Shown: positions 1 to 11,042 of the stretch, piece by piece
Layout of the letters: every line of letters begins with the position of its first letter
Numbering within the stretch: position 1 is the first letter of the stretch
Origin: Acarospora socialis
Taxonomy: Eukaryota > Ascomycota > Lecanoromycetes > Acarosporales > Acarosporaceae
Direction: 5' to 3'
NCBI GenBank assembly: GCA_025617375.2
Contig: JAMYGW020000002.1
Location: 620,001 to 684,000 of the forward strand
Length of the DNA: 64,000 bases
Notes under the pieces: model-generated
The model's input: the letters and a program-made list of their open reading frames with translations, nothing else
Told to the model about the DNA's origin: nothing
Database searches by the model: none
Position numbers and translations under genes: made by a program

Positions 1-857
1 CCTCGTACCGCGAAAGCGGTCCAGCTCCAACATGCCATCCCTGCCCCTCCCCTCCCTTCACCTTCTCTCGACCGCACGCTTTCCATGGCTCCGGCCTCTC
101 TCGTCTCACTATGTGCCGCACACTCATACACATCTACCTTAAATCCGTTTTCGCATCCCATCTCATCCCTCCACCCGCACACCCTCGTGTAACACCCCAC
201 ACCCCACATCCAACGTCCCATCCCCCCAACCAACCTCACGCTTCCCGTCTGGACGACCTCAGATATGCGCCCAAGCCTCTCACTCATGAGTATGTCGAGT
301 GAAGAGGGGGGTGAGGTGGACTGAGGTGTAGTGCGTGTGCGCTGGTATTAAGGGAAAGTGGTTGTTAGTTGGTTGGCTGGTACGTACAATTTGACGTGAT
401 GGATGGGGAGGGAAGGCGAGGTTACATGGGCAAGTGTAGGGGGATGTGTATCTAGTCTGGGCCGGGTATGTTGTGTTGGGCTGGGTTGGGTTGGTTTGCG
501 TAGTGGCCTAGGTTTGATGTGGTTTGTGTGGAGGGGAGGGCGGAAGAGGGGTAAGGAAGGAGAGGATGGATGGGTCGGCGGTTTAGGTAGTCATATATTA
601 GATGAAGAGCTAGTAACTTCATAAAGGTACTTCTGAGCGCTGGAGATAGAGGGTACGGCAAATTGCGTACCAAAGCGAGGCGGATGGAGAGCGGTCTGGC
701 GATTCGACGGGAACGCAACTGATTGCTACCGCTATACTGTGCTGTACTATACACGGAAGTTCGCTGGACCCAGTTCCTTCCCCGCTGTGGCGAGTCCCTT
801 CCTTGCGTTCTTCGTTGCCGCAACTGTGTTCGTACGTCTGTTTCCGAAGTAGAGCGG
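1..857. other. Gene-free left edge
   Basis: No reading frame here shows a recognisable domain. The left part is C-rich with pyrimidine tracts and the right part G-rich on the plus strand. It holds the 3' flank of the minus-strand SPF45 gene and probably the promoter or end of a gene outside the window. Confidence 0.5.
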
Positions 858-2784
858 TCAATCATAGATGCCGCGTTCGAAATTGTCGACGTCGAAGAAG
901 CGCGCGGAGATGGTGTTTCCGTTGAAGATTCTTCCTTCGAGGGCGTTGACGGCCTAGATATTTGTCAAAAACGCGTAGGGGTTAAGAGTGGAAGGAAAAG
1001 GCGACTTACTCGCAGGGCGGATAGCTGGCTGGTGAATTTGACGAAGACGGGTGCGGTAGCTGGATTGTGGCGGTCGATGAAGACCCTTTCCACACGGCCA
1101 TACTGCGAAGTCGTGCATGTTAGCGACCGCCGCCCTGACGCGATAGGAGTCGTAGGACTGTTCTACCTTCTCCCCGCACTCCTCTCCGATCTCCTGCATC
1201 AACCCCCCATCACCAGCACCCTCCAGCTCCGCATCCAAATCCATCCCATCCACCATGCCCCGCAAAACAATGACCTCGCTCATCGCGCCAAACTCCCCCT
1301 CCTCACTCTCCTCGCCGCCATCCGCACCTTTTCTCTTCTTCCCACCGATAATCTTCCCCCTCCCGCCAGGCCCCACGAACCCACCTCCCTCAGCGTCCGG
1401 TTTTTTCTTCTGCTTCTCGACCTGCACGCGCAATGGATTGACGATGCCGGATCCACTGGCGCCGAGGCCGGAGCCCTTGGTCCAGCCATACTTGGACATG
1501 AGCCGCTCGGCGAAGCCTTTTTGGCCCGGTCGTAGGGATCGAGGCGCGTCTTCTGAGGCTTCGGGCTCGTCGTCGGACGCTTCTTTCTGGAGGGCGGCTT
1601 CGAGCTCGGCGTCGGATTTTGGGAGATCGGATGGTGCGGGGGGGAGGTTGTAACGGACCGCTGCTCGGGATATTGTGCCGGCTGGCGGTAGTGTTGGAGG
1701 ACTTGGCGGTGGAGGAATTCGATCGGAGCTAGGTAGGTGTTGGCCCGTAGGTGGAGGTGGTGGTGGAGGAGGAGAGTGTGACGGAGGTGTTGGCATCAAG
1801 AACTCGGAATGGGGCTGTAGTTGTTGCTGCATCTGGCTCAGACGAAGGCGCCGTGCATAAGCGTCTTCGCCAGTAGGGTCGTCAGGTATCGATGCCGCCG
1901 GTCTTGGATCGTTGAGTGTAGCCTGCTGGCCAAAGTCCGAAGGAGGAGCAAATGACATGGCAGGTGGTGCAAATTGATCTACTACAATTCAGCGGGGTGT
2001 GCTCCCGATACTCTTTCAAATACTTACTGCTCATCTGTGGTCTTCGCCGATCTTCATCATCGCTATCCAGGTCACTGGTATGTTTCCTAGCCATGCGATG
2101 AGCGTAGAGTCTGTCCTTCCACTCTCTCACCTCCCGAATTTTCTCATCACTGTTCTTATATTCCTCGTAACTATTCGGCCGCGAAGGATCGTAGATGTCA
2201 TCCCAATTCTGCGGTACGTGAGACTCTTCCCGATTCTTCTTGCGCTTTTTCCGCCCACCACGTTGCCGCTTTTCAGCTCCATAAAACCCATTGACGTCGT
2301 CATCATCACCTGTAGCCGTCCAGTCTGCCAAGGTGGTCTTCACAACCGATCGAACCGAATCAACCGCCGGAGTGGCTGTAGCCTCTGTGGGACTGATAAC
2401 TGGCTTCGGAGGGGTCGGTTTCGGCACAGACGGTTTGGATTTCGGCTTCTGCGTCGCTATCTGCGGTCTTTTGGTAGGCTGGAATCGAAGAGAGGCTGCA
2501 GGCCAAGGAAGGAAAGCCAAGACACCCGTGAGCAAATCCGTTTCGCCAACAGTGTTTTCTTACGGAAGGATTAGTTCATGTCTACCGGCACTGATCTGCT
2601 GCTTCTTCCCGGAAGCTTCATCCTGCTGTGACTCGTCGCCAACGGGCTGCTTGAAGACCACAGGGGCACGTGAAATGGTGCCCGGTGTAGCGGTTGCGGC
2701 TGTGGATGAGGGATCGAGGAGGTTGGCGTAAAGTGATACCATGCCTCCTCGTGAGGACTGCGGAGGTTTAGCATCCGGCGCCAT
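858..2784 (-). CDS. RBM17: Splicing factor 45 (SPF45/RBM17, G-patch and UHM/RRM)
   Basis: Spliceosome-associated protein that helps choose 3' splice sites and acts in the nucleus. Five exons are read. Exon 1 (2586-2784) starts MAPDAKPPQSSRGG and has the conserved SLYANLLDP stretch. Exon 2 starts at 2495 and carries the acidic and basic region with NWDDIYDPSRPNSYEEYK. A 46-bp intron near 1985-2030 precedes a proline-rich stretch and the G-patch (FAERLMSKYGWTKGSGLG). Two further introns split the C-terminal UHM-type RRM, which contains YGRVERVFIDRH and the ending GRIFNGNTISARFFD. The order of NWDDIYDP block, G-patch and C-terminal RRM is that of human RBM17 and plant DRT111. Intron phases all agree. 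The first ATG of the frame was taken as start. Confidence 0.93.
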
Positions 2785-3680
2785 TTGTCTTGAAGGTGAG
2801 TTTGAGATGCGGTCGTCCGATCGCTGTCAATCTGAATTCATGTTGGTAATGCAGGTGCTTCTTACATAATAAAGGCAATCGCATAATTCCGGCCCATATT
2901 ACGAAGGTGTGATAGGTAGCGCAAAATCTAAGCAACTCTAAAATGACTTGACTGTTATTCATAAAAAACTAAGTGGGTCCATGCGACTGCATAAAAGACT
3001 TCACTGGCCCACACCACCAAAAAAGACTCAGATAGTCTTTATCCATGAATTTACCTTGCTGACCTCACTGTCATTGCTCACATCTCTGAGTTCTCAGGTT
3101 CTCAAGCCCACAATGCATCATTATTGCTTTCCGCCCTGTTCATCACAACATCACAATATCTTTATCATCAACATCATGATGTCAGCACTTGCTGAGCTTT
3201 CTGTCTTCAAAAAACAGTATCTTCATCACTTGAAAAACATTGCACAAAGCAATAAACTGTTGAGCTGTCAAGAAGAAGTAGGTTTCTTTCAATGCTTGTT
3301 TCCTATGCTAAACTTAGAGTATACCTAAAGTCTGTAAGACCCACTGGCCGATACCGCTTCCACAGGCCGCAAAAAACAAGACTGATCAATATGGAGACAG
3401 ACCTGATAGAGATCTGAAGATCATTCGTCTCGCCGACGGGGAAACGAGGCTTTCTAGGGAACATGTTGGTACATTCCATAATCTCGACAATTGGTGACGC
3501 AGTGCGTAGCCTCACAAAGGCAAAAGAGAATTTGCTTGTCCTTCGGTCCCGACCAAGGCAATTGTGATTGAAAGAATGTGATATTGTATAACTGCCTAGG
3601 TACAGATTATGATATTCTTGGTGAGGATAGAGGAACTGCCAAAATGTTTTTCATCTGACAAAGACAAAGGGGAGTCATTT
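2785..3680. other. Intergenic, nothing recognised
   Basis: About 0.9 kb between the divergently placed start of SPF45 and the end of the HET gene. Only short frames without domain signatures are present. The right part is AT-rich. I see no RNA gene or repeat. Confidence 0.5.
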
Positions 3681-5120
3681 TCATGCCAGACATACTGTGG
3701 TTGCTTGATGATGATTCTCCCAAACCGGGCCTGCAAACAAACCGGGAATGCATAATGTCCCCTCTATTGATGGCACAACAGCCAATGCAGGAGAGCCAAA
3801 AGCATATCGAATCTGGGTTGATGCCAAAATTGTAACACTATCTGTTTGCACAGACGGAGGCGCTGGGCCTCCTGTGTCTGATGCGACAGGTGTCTGGATG
3901 AGTGATTTCTGAGGGAAGAAGATTCCATCCTTGGTAGTAACATAGTGACTCGAGCCAGAGAAACCGGCCTGACTGATAATGGAATAAAAGGCTTTGGCAA
4001 TTGAGTCATCACGCTGCTTCTGCCCCGGGTCTTGAAGCCATTTCGCGATGAATTGACTGGCTTGATGGCTCATGGATGACGAAGGCACGAGAGATAACAC
4101 GTCCTCCAGCAACAGATCTCCTTCCATGTTATAGTAGGCGCGCTGCGCCTCGCCCCAGCAGTGCCAGGGGACGATCGAGTGCAACATTCCAGAGACAGGC
4201 CGCCAATGCTTCCGATTTTCTGTACGGCGTTCGGCTGCCGAATAGATGAAAGAATAATCGTTTTCGGCCTCGCAGATCGCCATGAAATTCTCGCAGGGAT
4301 CGTCGTGAACTGCAATATCTGCGAAGTGTTCCACAGGTTCTTGAGTAACAGCACCGATCATGGCGTAGAAGCGATTCTTTGGATCTTTTGATACCCTTCT
4401 ATCCATGGCTGACATAACTAACAGCGCGGACCGCTGCCCGAAACCTGCCAGCATCCAATCCCCGATAAGGTCTTCAAAAGCATCGAGGTGAGGCAATCTG
4501 ATACGTCCTTCAAACGGACTGAAATTGTTGGTTTTTCTCCATTGTGTGAGCGAATGCCCAAGCACTTCGAAAAAGTCATGTCCATCTATTGTTGATGAGC
4601 CGGTCTGTCCTTCGCTTACAAAGCACACATTTTCGCAGTTTACTACCTCTTGGTAAGTCCACACACTTGAGATCCATGACTCTCGTTCTAAAGCTAGTAA
4701 GCCTTCATGCGATATCATCTTGTTTTGACTTGCTTCCTGGACTGCCTGGAACGAGGTAGGAGCCAGAAAGACAACCACTTCCGTTGCATGGCCATATATG
4801 TATCCCATACTTTCTAAGGTTGCCTGCCTTCTGGGGCCTGAAGCTGGTACGCAGAACACGTCCGTCCAGAATGCATTAGTTCTGCCTGCCCGTATAGCTG
4901 CTGCTAAGGCAGGCAGCGTCCGGCTTGACATCGAGACTGCGCCATTGAGCGGATTCTGCTCCTGTTCAGAGCCCCAGCTGTAGGATACACAGCTGTATTG
5001 AGGAAGCTCCTGAGGTTGTTTCCAGTCATAAGGCTCTGACAAAGTCCAAAAACGTCCCTCGAGGAAGATGGACGTAGATTGAGACGGCTCTGGCGCTTCA
5101 ATGATGAGGACCAGTTCCAT
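3681..5120 (-). CDS. HET-domain (heterokaryon incompatibility-type) protein
   Basis: Single-exon frame of 479 residues. The HET domain covers about residues 40-200. The first block reads YSCVSYSWGSEQ (canonical YxALSYxWG). The second is FWTDVFCVPASGPRRQATLE followed by MGYIYGHATEVVVFL (canonical WIDxxCINQxxxxERxxQVxxMxxIYxxAxxVxVWLG). The third is SWISSVWTYQE (canonical PWFxRxWxxQE). A later KDPKNRFYAMIGAV segment matches the conserved downstream KDPRDKVYALLGL-like stretch of HET proteins. Members trigger programmed cell death after fusion of unlike strains, or act in related defence and signalling; that role here is inferred from family. The usual CINQ is CVPA, and a second half of roughly 250 residues has no domain I recognise. 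The 12-bp minisatellite lies about 0.3 kb upstream of its start. Confidence 0.85.
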   Translation of the reverse strand: MELVLIIEAPEPSQSTSIFLEGRFWTLSEPYDWKQPQELPQYSCVSYSWGSEQEQNPLNGAVSMSSRTLPALAAAIRAGRTNAFWTDVFCVPASGPRRQATLESMGYIYGHATEVVVFLAPTSFQAVQEASQNKMISHEGLLALERESWISSVWTYQEVVNCENVCFVSEGQTGSSTIDGHDFFEVLGHSLTQWRKTNNFSPFEGRIRLPHLDAFEDLIGDWMLAGFGQRSALLVMSAMDRRVSKDPKNRFYAMIGAVTQEPVEHFADIAVHDDPCENFMAICEAENDYSFIYSAAERRTENRKHWRPVSGMLHSIVPWHCWGEAQRAYYNMEGDLLLEDVLSLVPSSSMSHQASQFIAKWLQDPGQKQRDDSIAKAFYSIISQAGFSGSSHYVTTKDGIFFPQKSLIQTPVASDTGGPAPPSVQTDSVTILASTQIRYAFGSPALAVVPSIEGTLCIPGLFAGPVWENHHQATTVCLA

Positions 5121-5420
5121 CAGCCGATCTACATAAAGCCAGATTATGAATAGGTGCCTAGTTAAAGGGGGTTTGGAGACTTTGATATGTTAGACCTACA
5201 CGACTATGTACTGCACTGTACTTGTGAGAGGTTGATCCGCGCCAAGGCCTGGCCGAGTGGGCGGCAAATGTCTTCGGTCTACCCTGATATCTTCAAATCG
5301 CATTTATATCTACCCTTTCTACTAATATCTACCCTCACTAACTTTAAGGCCTAAGCTTAGGTGCAAGCTTCGCTAATCATACAGAGAGTTTTAGACTTAC
5401 CTTACCTTATATGCTTGACT
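5121..5420. other. Upstream flank of HET gene
   Basis: AT-rich spacer with short palindromic motifs such as ggcctaagcttagg near 5350. No gene seen. Confidence 0.4.
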
Positions 5421-5530
5421 TCATGCCTAAGATCATGCCTAAGATCATGCCTAAGATCATGCCTAAGATCATGCCTAAGATCATGCCTAAGATTGTGTCT
5501 AAGATTGTGTCTAAGCTTGCGCATAAGTTC
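5421..5530. repeat. 12-bp minisatellite
   Basis: Six near-perfect head-to-tail copies of the unit tcatgcctaaga start at 5421. They pass into degraded copies (ttgtgtctaaga twice, then weaker ones) up to about 5530. Because the unit is a multiple of three, one frame reads as a false Leu-Arg-Ser-Cys repeat protein; it has no other coding support. The same unit occurs in diverged form near 55.7-55.95 kb. Confidence 0.9.
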
Positions 5531-5960
5531 ATGTCTTACTTACTACCCAAAATTGTTACATCTTACCAATAGATATGCCCGCAGGTCAAGTTGACGCCTA
5601 AACTTAGGCCCCAGATTTAGTGGGGTAAGATATTGGTAGAAAGGGAGACATTTGCCGGTATTAATAAGAATATTGGTTACAAGGATGTCCAATCGCATCA
5701 AAAGCGCGGGAATGATTTACATGCGAAAGCTGAAACCGCCAAAACTCCAAGAAACGGCACCTCCGTTTGAAGGATGGCTGAGCGCAAACATAAGCGTGGG
5801 CCTCTGCCCATGTGGGCACTTCTTAGCCTTCAGCTATAATCGGCAACTATCCTCCTACAAAGCTCAACTCAGCGTCGCCAATCACCACCAGTGTGACCCT
5901 CGATGAGAAGGACAAGTACCATCTCAGTCAGCATATCGTGACAGATCTGAGCAAGCCACC
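5531..5960. other. Spacer, no gene seen
   Basis: Spacer between the minisatellite and the small secreted protein gene. It contains another cctaaacttagg palindrome near 5600. No domain-bearing frame is present. It must hold the promoter of the plus-strand gene. Confidence 0.4.
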
Positions 5961-6530
5961 ATGTTGCTTGACCTGCTCGCTCCGATATTTTTCTTTCCCT
6001 CAGCACTGCTCGCCGTCGATACTGCCGACGGACTCCTCCCTCTCGGACCCCTCATCTCACACGCGAAGCCTTACCACTGTCTCCAGGGTCAAATTCCCGG
6101 CGTACGCACTCTTCATCAACCGGACAACAGTGACTGCGCCCACGCTCTCGATCAGATCCTTAAGGCGGACAAAGCAGAAGCACCCATGCTCATCAGCCAG
6201 ACACAAGGCTACACAGTCCCGCACACGTGGGCGCATGGGAGTTGCGCAATCTACGTCAACCTGTCGGAGGGCTTGTCCACCAAGCCTGTGACGCTACCCC
6301 TGACGGCGGTAGTGCGGATATCACTCGTTATCATGAGTCATTGTGTCCTTGACGGGCCTAAGCTGGGAGGGACATCTTTCCTCGGGTCTTGGGACGATTC
6401 TGGAGGCGTACTTGACGTTATCATATTTGGGCGAGATAGTTCGCTTTACGATTATGATCTGCCGTCGTGGGCCCGGATGGCCGCAGCAATAGATCGGAGT
6501 TATGGAACTGCAGGGTTGGAATCAGCTTAA
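5961..6530 (+). CDS. Small secreted cysteine-containing protein
   Basis: Uninterrupted frame of 189 residues. The N-terminus MLLDLLAPIFFFPSALLAVD is a hydrophobic secretion signal. The mature part has a four-cysteine skeleton: YHCLQG, then SDCAHALDQIL, then HGSCAIYVNL, then SHCVLDGPKLGG. Fungal secreted proteins of unknown function commonly show this DC..AL / GSC.I.V pattern. The product of the gene at 56822-57837 has the same skeleton. Gene symbol and role are unknown. It could be an effector-like or wall-surface protein, but nothing in the sequence proves that. The ATG sits in a good context (caccatg). No intron is needed. Confidence 0.72.
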   Translation: MLLDLLAPIFFFPSALLAVDTADGLLPLGPLISHAKPYHCLQGQIPGVRTLHQPDNSDCAHALDQILKADKAEAPMLISQTQGYTVPHTWAHGSCAIYVNLSEGLSTKPVTLPLTAVVRISLVIMSHCVLDGPKLGGTSFLGSWDDSGGVLDVIIFGRDSSLYDYDLPSWARMAAAIDRSYGTAGLESA

Positions 6531-7155
6531 CAAGGGAGACAACACTCGTCCTTCTCTTTTCTCTTCCTCGGTCCATGCTGCTGTACTCTGCGTCGTTGCG
6601 CAACTTTGGTATACTCTACATCATTCGAATATATTCCAAGACTGCTCCATATCGATAAAATTGATGTATTGTCGGAGTGTTTGACGCTTTATAAGTTTGA
6701 GAGTCTCCTGTTGATACTGCGTTAGATAAGTAGCATATTAGAGTCTTCAGAAGGTGAAGACAACAAGCGCTGAACACGGACTGAGGAGCTTTTCGGCGTG
6801 GGATCTCGACCTACGAGTAGGTCTATATTAAAGGAGGGTTGCTATGGACAGTAAGGTAGTAAAACGACATACTACTACTACTAGTTCGAGGTACAGTTAG
6901 GTAAGGTAAAGACAGCGGATCAGAGCACCGTAAGGTACTCCAAGTTACGAGGTAACTAAGTTAACTCAGGTTTGAGCTTATGTAAGACCTTCCTCATACG
7001 GTTAACCTCGGTAGGGCTACTGAGAACGGTGAGTACGTCAGGTAGGAGCTGATTAGCGTTAAGGTTCTAGATAGGTGTGGCATTCCTTTTTCCTTTCCTT
7101 TTCCCCATTGGAACTTCTGCACAGAATCGTTCGTGTAACCTGTCTGTAAGTAATA
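6531..7155. other. Intergenic, low-complexity
   Basis: Spacer rich in aggta/tagta words and a tactactactacta run near 6870. No coding or RNA signature seen. It should hold the PCS60 promoter. Confidence 0.45.
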
Positions 7156-8854
7156 ATGGCTACTCTCGCCACATCCTTTCAACTCGATGGAAAATCCACC
7201 GCAATCATCGTCCCCGGCAAACCTAATGCCCTGACTGTTTCTTATGAGCAATTGACCGCGCAAGTCTCGCTCTTTCAAAAGAAGCTGGCAAAGCTAGGCA
7301 TAACGCCACAAGCTGCAGTTTCAATCGCTCTTCCAAATTCTTACGAGTTCATCGTTACCTTCATCGCTGCGTCATGGCAGCGCGCCATTGCTGCGCCGCT
7401 GAACCCGGCCTACAAGCAAAACGAATTCGAATTCTACATTGATGATCTCAGTTCAGCCGTCACACTCGTACCGCAGGGATCATTCCAGCAAGACGGACCA
7501 GCTGTCCGAGCCGCGCGAAAGTACAAAGCCGCCATAGCAGAATGTTACTGGAATGGCGAGGAGGTGGTTTTGGATGTCAAGGACCAAGGGAAACTTGCCG
7601 GCAAAGGGGACCAGAAGGTCGAGAAGGCACGACCCGATGATGTGGCTTTGGTATTGCATACGAGTGGTACTACCGGGAGGCCGAAAGCTGTACGCATGGT
7701 CGTCTCTACGCATTATTGTACTTGCTGATAACGGTTAGGTGCCATTGACCCACAGAAATTTGACACGAACCATGAGTATTTCTCGCCCTCTCGAATTTAT
7801 TGGATTAGTACTTATCGCACACAGAGAACATCCAGGCTACGTACAAGCTAACGCCGGAGGATCGGACAATGCTGGTAATGCCGCTATTCCACGTACATGG
7901 ACTCCTGGCAGGATTCCTGGCGCCTCTGCTCTCCGGCGGTTCTGTCATCGTCCCTCTTCGATTTTCAGCTGGCGAATTCTGGGATAACTTCATCACCCAC
8001 AAGGCCAACTGGTACACCGCAGTCCCGACAATCCATCAAATCCTCCTCAAGAACCCACCACCGCACACGAAGCCGAACATTCGATTCATCCGATCATGTT
8101 CGTCCCCGTTATCACCGAAGACGTTCCACGAGCTAGAAAAGGCGTTTGACGCTCCAGTCCTTGAAGCCTACGCCATGACCGAAGCGGCGCACCAGATGAC
8201 CTCGAATCCACTTCCACCTGCCAAGCGGCAGCCGGGCAGCGTGGGAATTGGTCAAGGCGTAGAGGTCAAGATACTTGACCAGGATGGGAAAGAAGTCCCC
8301 CAAGGCTCTGAGGCCGAGATCTGCATCCGCGGCGAGAACGTCACCAAGGGCTACCTGAACAATCCAGAAGCGAACAAATCATCTTTCACCAAAGATGGCT
8401 TTTTCCGAACAGGAGATCAGGGCAAGCAAGATAAGGACGGATACGTCTTCATAACCGGAAGGATCAAAGAACTGATTAACAAGGGAGGCGAGAAGATCAG
8501 TCCGATCGAGCTGGATAACGTTGTAGCACAGAATCCTGCGGTGGGTGAGGCCGTTAGCTTCGCCATCGCTGATGAGATGTATGGGCAGGAAGTAGGAATA
8601 GCAGTTGTCCTGAAAGATGGAAAGAAGATGACGGCGGATCAACTGCGGAAATGGATGGCTGAGCGAGTGGCTAAGTTCAAAGTACCGAAGAAGGTGGGTT
8701 CACAATACCGGAAACGTGCGAGAGCGTACTATTTCTGACTGCACGATAGATATTTTTCACCGATAACATGCCCAAGACGGCGACGGGCAAGATCCAGCGA
8801 AGGATGGTTGCCGAAGCCATGCTGAAGCAGGAGCAGCCCAAGGCGAAGCTGTAG
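7156..8854 (+). CDS. PCS60: Peroxisomal AMP-dependent CoA synthetase (Pcs60/oxalyl-CoA synthetase type)
   Basis: Acyl-adenylate-forming enzyme that joins a carboxylic acid, probably oxalate or a medium-chain acid, to CoA using ATP. Four exons give 514 residues: 7156-7689, 7739-7775, 7825-8693 and 8750-8854. The ATP-binding P-loop is LHTSGTTGRPKA. Later motifs are AYAMTEAAHQM, GFFRTGDQG, ITGRIKELINKGGEKISP and the catalytic-lysine end PKTATGKIQRR. The C-terminus is AKL, a variant type-1 peroxisomal targeting signal, as expected for Pcs60. All intron phases close. Substrate is inferred from overall resemblance to Pcs60/Fat2 and plant AAE3. Confidence 0.92.
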
Positions 8855-9467
8855 ACAGCACCTGTCATTGAGTGGGATATTCTTGGATAAGGTCGTTGAA
8901 AAGATCTACTGTACTATTGTATATAGCGTGAGCCGAGGACGACTACTCTGCAGCGGGATGGGATTGACATTTTGAAGAAGTGGTCGTTCTGTATATAAGT
9001 TCATCTACACTCAGCGTATCACGATCGACATCTCGCCGCAATACCGAAGCACCCACCAGCGTCCGCCATGTCTTCATATTCGTGCATACCTACTAATACC
9101 CGCCCTCCGTATACGAACGTAGAACACACCCATGTGTCATGTCTCTCATGCGTTTTTGTCCTGTGGCATGAACACACCACGCCTACACTCGGCCCCCATC
9201 GGCGCGCCCTACGTCCAGCACCAGCCGACGGAAGCCCGGTACCCCACGCCCGAAACCTAAAACTTAGCCCTCCCTCCCTTTCCCTTCCCTTCCCTTCCCT
9301 TCCCGCTCCAACACAACAACATACCTACCATGCCTCTCCTGCCCATAACTCCAAAACCAAACCTTCCCGTTCACACCCTAAAACGCCTCTCTATCCCCAT
9401 ACCCTACACACAGGCACAAGTTAGACCACGAGTACGAGTGCATATACAAGGACAGATCTATAGAAAA
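8855..9467. other. Intergenic with pyrimidine tract
   Basis: Holds a CCCTT-type simple repeat around 9270-9305 (cccttcccttcccttccc), in the probable promoter or 5' leader of the next gene. Nothing else recognised. Confidence 0.55.
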
Positions 9468-10636
9468 ATGTCGACGACGACGAATGCTGCTAGCCAGGAA
9501 GGACAGGGGCAGGGGAAGGAGGGGAGGGAGAAGACGGAGTGGCTGATCATCATGCCGGACCATGAGGGCGCGCTGGAGAAGAGGATGCGCGTTAGGCCGT
9601 ATGTGGTTTTTTCCCATTTTGCGTTTCGCCTTATTGCCATTGCCATTTACCGTTCATGTGCGTTTTGGTTTCTGGGTTTTGATTCTGCGCGGGGGATTTT
9701 TCTGTAGGAGGCAGGCAAGGAAAGGGAAAAGGGGCCAGGCACGGTTGTGGGTGTGATATGTGGTTCTGGTTTGGGAGTGGTCATGGAGTGGAGGGGAGAG
9801 TGAGAGAGAGGCGAATGGCTGGAATGGGTGCTCTTCTCGTCTTTCTGGTTTCCGGCGAAGAGTGCAGGTTGGAGAAGCGGTGAAGGAGTGGGATATGGAA
9901 GGATGAAGAGCGACAGAGACGTTTGGCTCGAGAGGCGATTCTGACGTGCCAATCGCCGCAACAGGACGCATTTCAAAGAACTCAAAAAGGGCGAGGAGTC
10001 GGGCTTTTGGCAGTTCGGAGGTACTCTCTCTCTCTCCTCTCTGCTTCCTCTATTCCGCTCCTCACTCCCCTCACCCCTATTCCCAACCCTCCACCCCCAT
10101 CTCTCCCCTCAATCCCTCCCCCGTAACTAATCCTCCCTCCACAAACAGGCGCCCTTCTCAACGAACCCCCCTCGCCCAACGCCCCGCTCTCGATCCGCGG
10201 AAGCGCCATGTTGGCGCTAGCGTCGTCGCGCGAGGAGGTGGAGAGCGCGCTGCGGGAGGACGTTTATGGCAGGGAGGGGGTGTGGGATTTGAGCAAGGTA
10301 CGTGTATCTGTCTTTTCACTCGTTTTCCGTTTGGGGAAAGGGGAAAGTCTGGGTCCTAGGGTGGGAGCAGATGGAGTAAGATGAAGAAGGAAGAGAATGG
10401 TGGTAAGGAGCGAAGACTTGCTGGGTCCTGTTTTGGGGCGTGATTGGGAACGAAGGGCTGATCGTCTGCGGGGTTGCGTGCGGCTTAGGCGCAGATCTAT
10501 CCGGTACGTGCGAACTCGGGTCTTCACGTGTTGTCTACTTGTCTATCCACACGTCTTGGGAATTGTTGATGTGGGGGGAGGAGACTGACGATATGTATCT
10601 ACACAGTTCAAGAGCGCGATTCGGAAAGCTATGTGA
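9468..10636 (+). CDS. YciI-like (YCII-related) domain protein
   Basis: Four exons (9468-9598, 9965-10020, 10149-10297, 10607-10636) give 121 residues. The core reads TEWLIIMPDHEGALEKRMRV, then PTHFKELKKGEESGFWQFGG, then GSAMLALASSREEVESALRE and DVYGREGVWDLSKF. This is the fungal YCII-related dimeric alpha-beta barrel family: small proteins with the fold of muconolactone isomerase-like enzymes, exact reaction unknown. The first intron is long for this window (366 bp). An in-frame upstream ATG at 9330 would add 46 residues rich in basic and hydroxyl residues, which might be a mitochondrial presequence. The shorter start is the safer call. Confidence 0.85.
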
Positions 10637-11042
10637 GGGGGTATTGTCTGTCTTTTGAACGGTAGGGGGCTGTCTGCCTGAGGCTGAGGTCGTTGGTGAT
10701 TTAGATGAGTGGGCCGAACGAGTAAATACCAGTGGAGGAATGTATTGGGGACGTGGGATGGTGGTGATGGTCATGGTACCGTGTAGATCTTACTGGTGGA
10801 TTGAATGTGAGGTTTGATACACACCGAACGAACGCCGCAAACAAGGTGACAGGTGTCGGCTGTCAAATACGTCGGCTCCTTACGTTGAGGGCGGTGAGAA
10901 GCCTTTGGATGAATATTCTAGTTGTGAAGAATTGTATAGCACCACCATCATCCACTCATGCACAACACAGTTGACAAGATGTTCCTTTTCCAATGTCCCT
11001 CTTCTATTTACACAGACTTTTGAATCCCCATTTCCACTTCCA
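10637..11042. other. Convergent 3' spacer
   Basis: Lies between the ends of the YciI-like gene and the aconitase gene. No gene or repeat seen. Confidence 0.45.

Noticed and set aside
723-1535. 270-residue plus-strand frame
   Set aside because: Opposite-strand shadow of the SPF45 exons, with no recognisable domain.
5361-5594. Leu-Arg-Ser-Cys repeat protein
   Set aside because: It is a translation of the 12-bp minisatellite, open only because 12 is a multiple of three.
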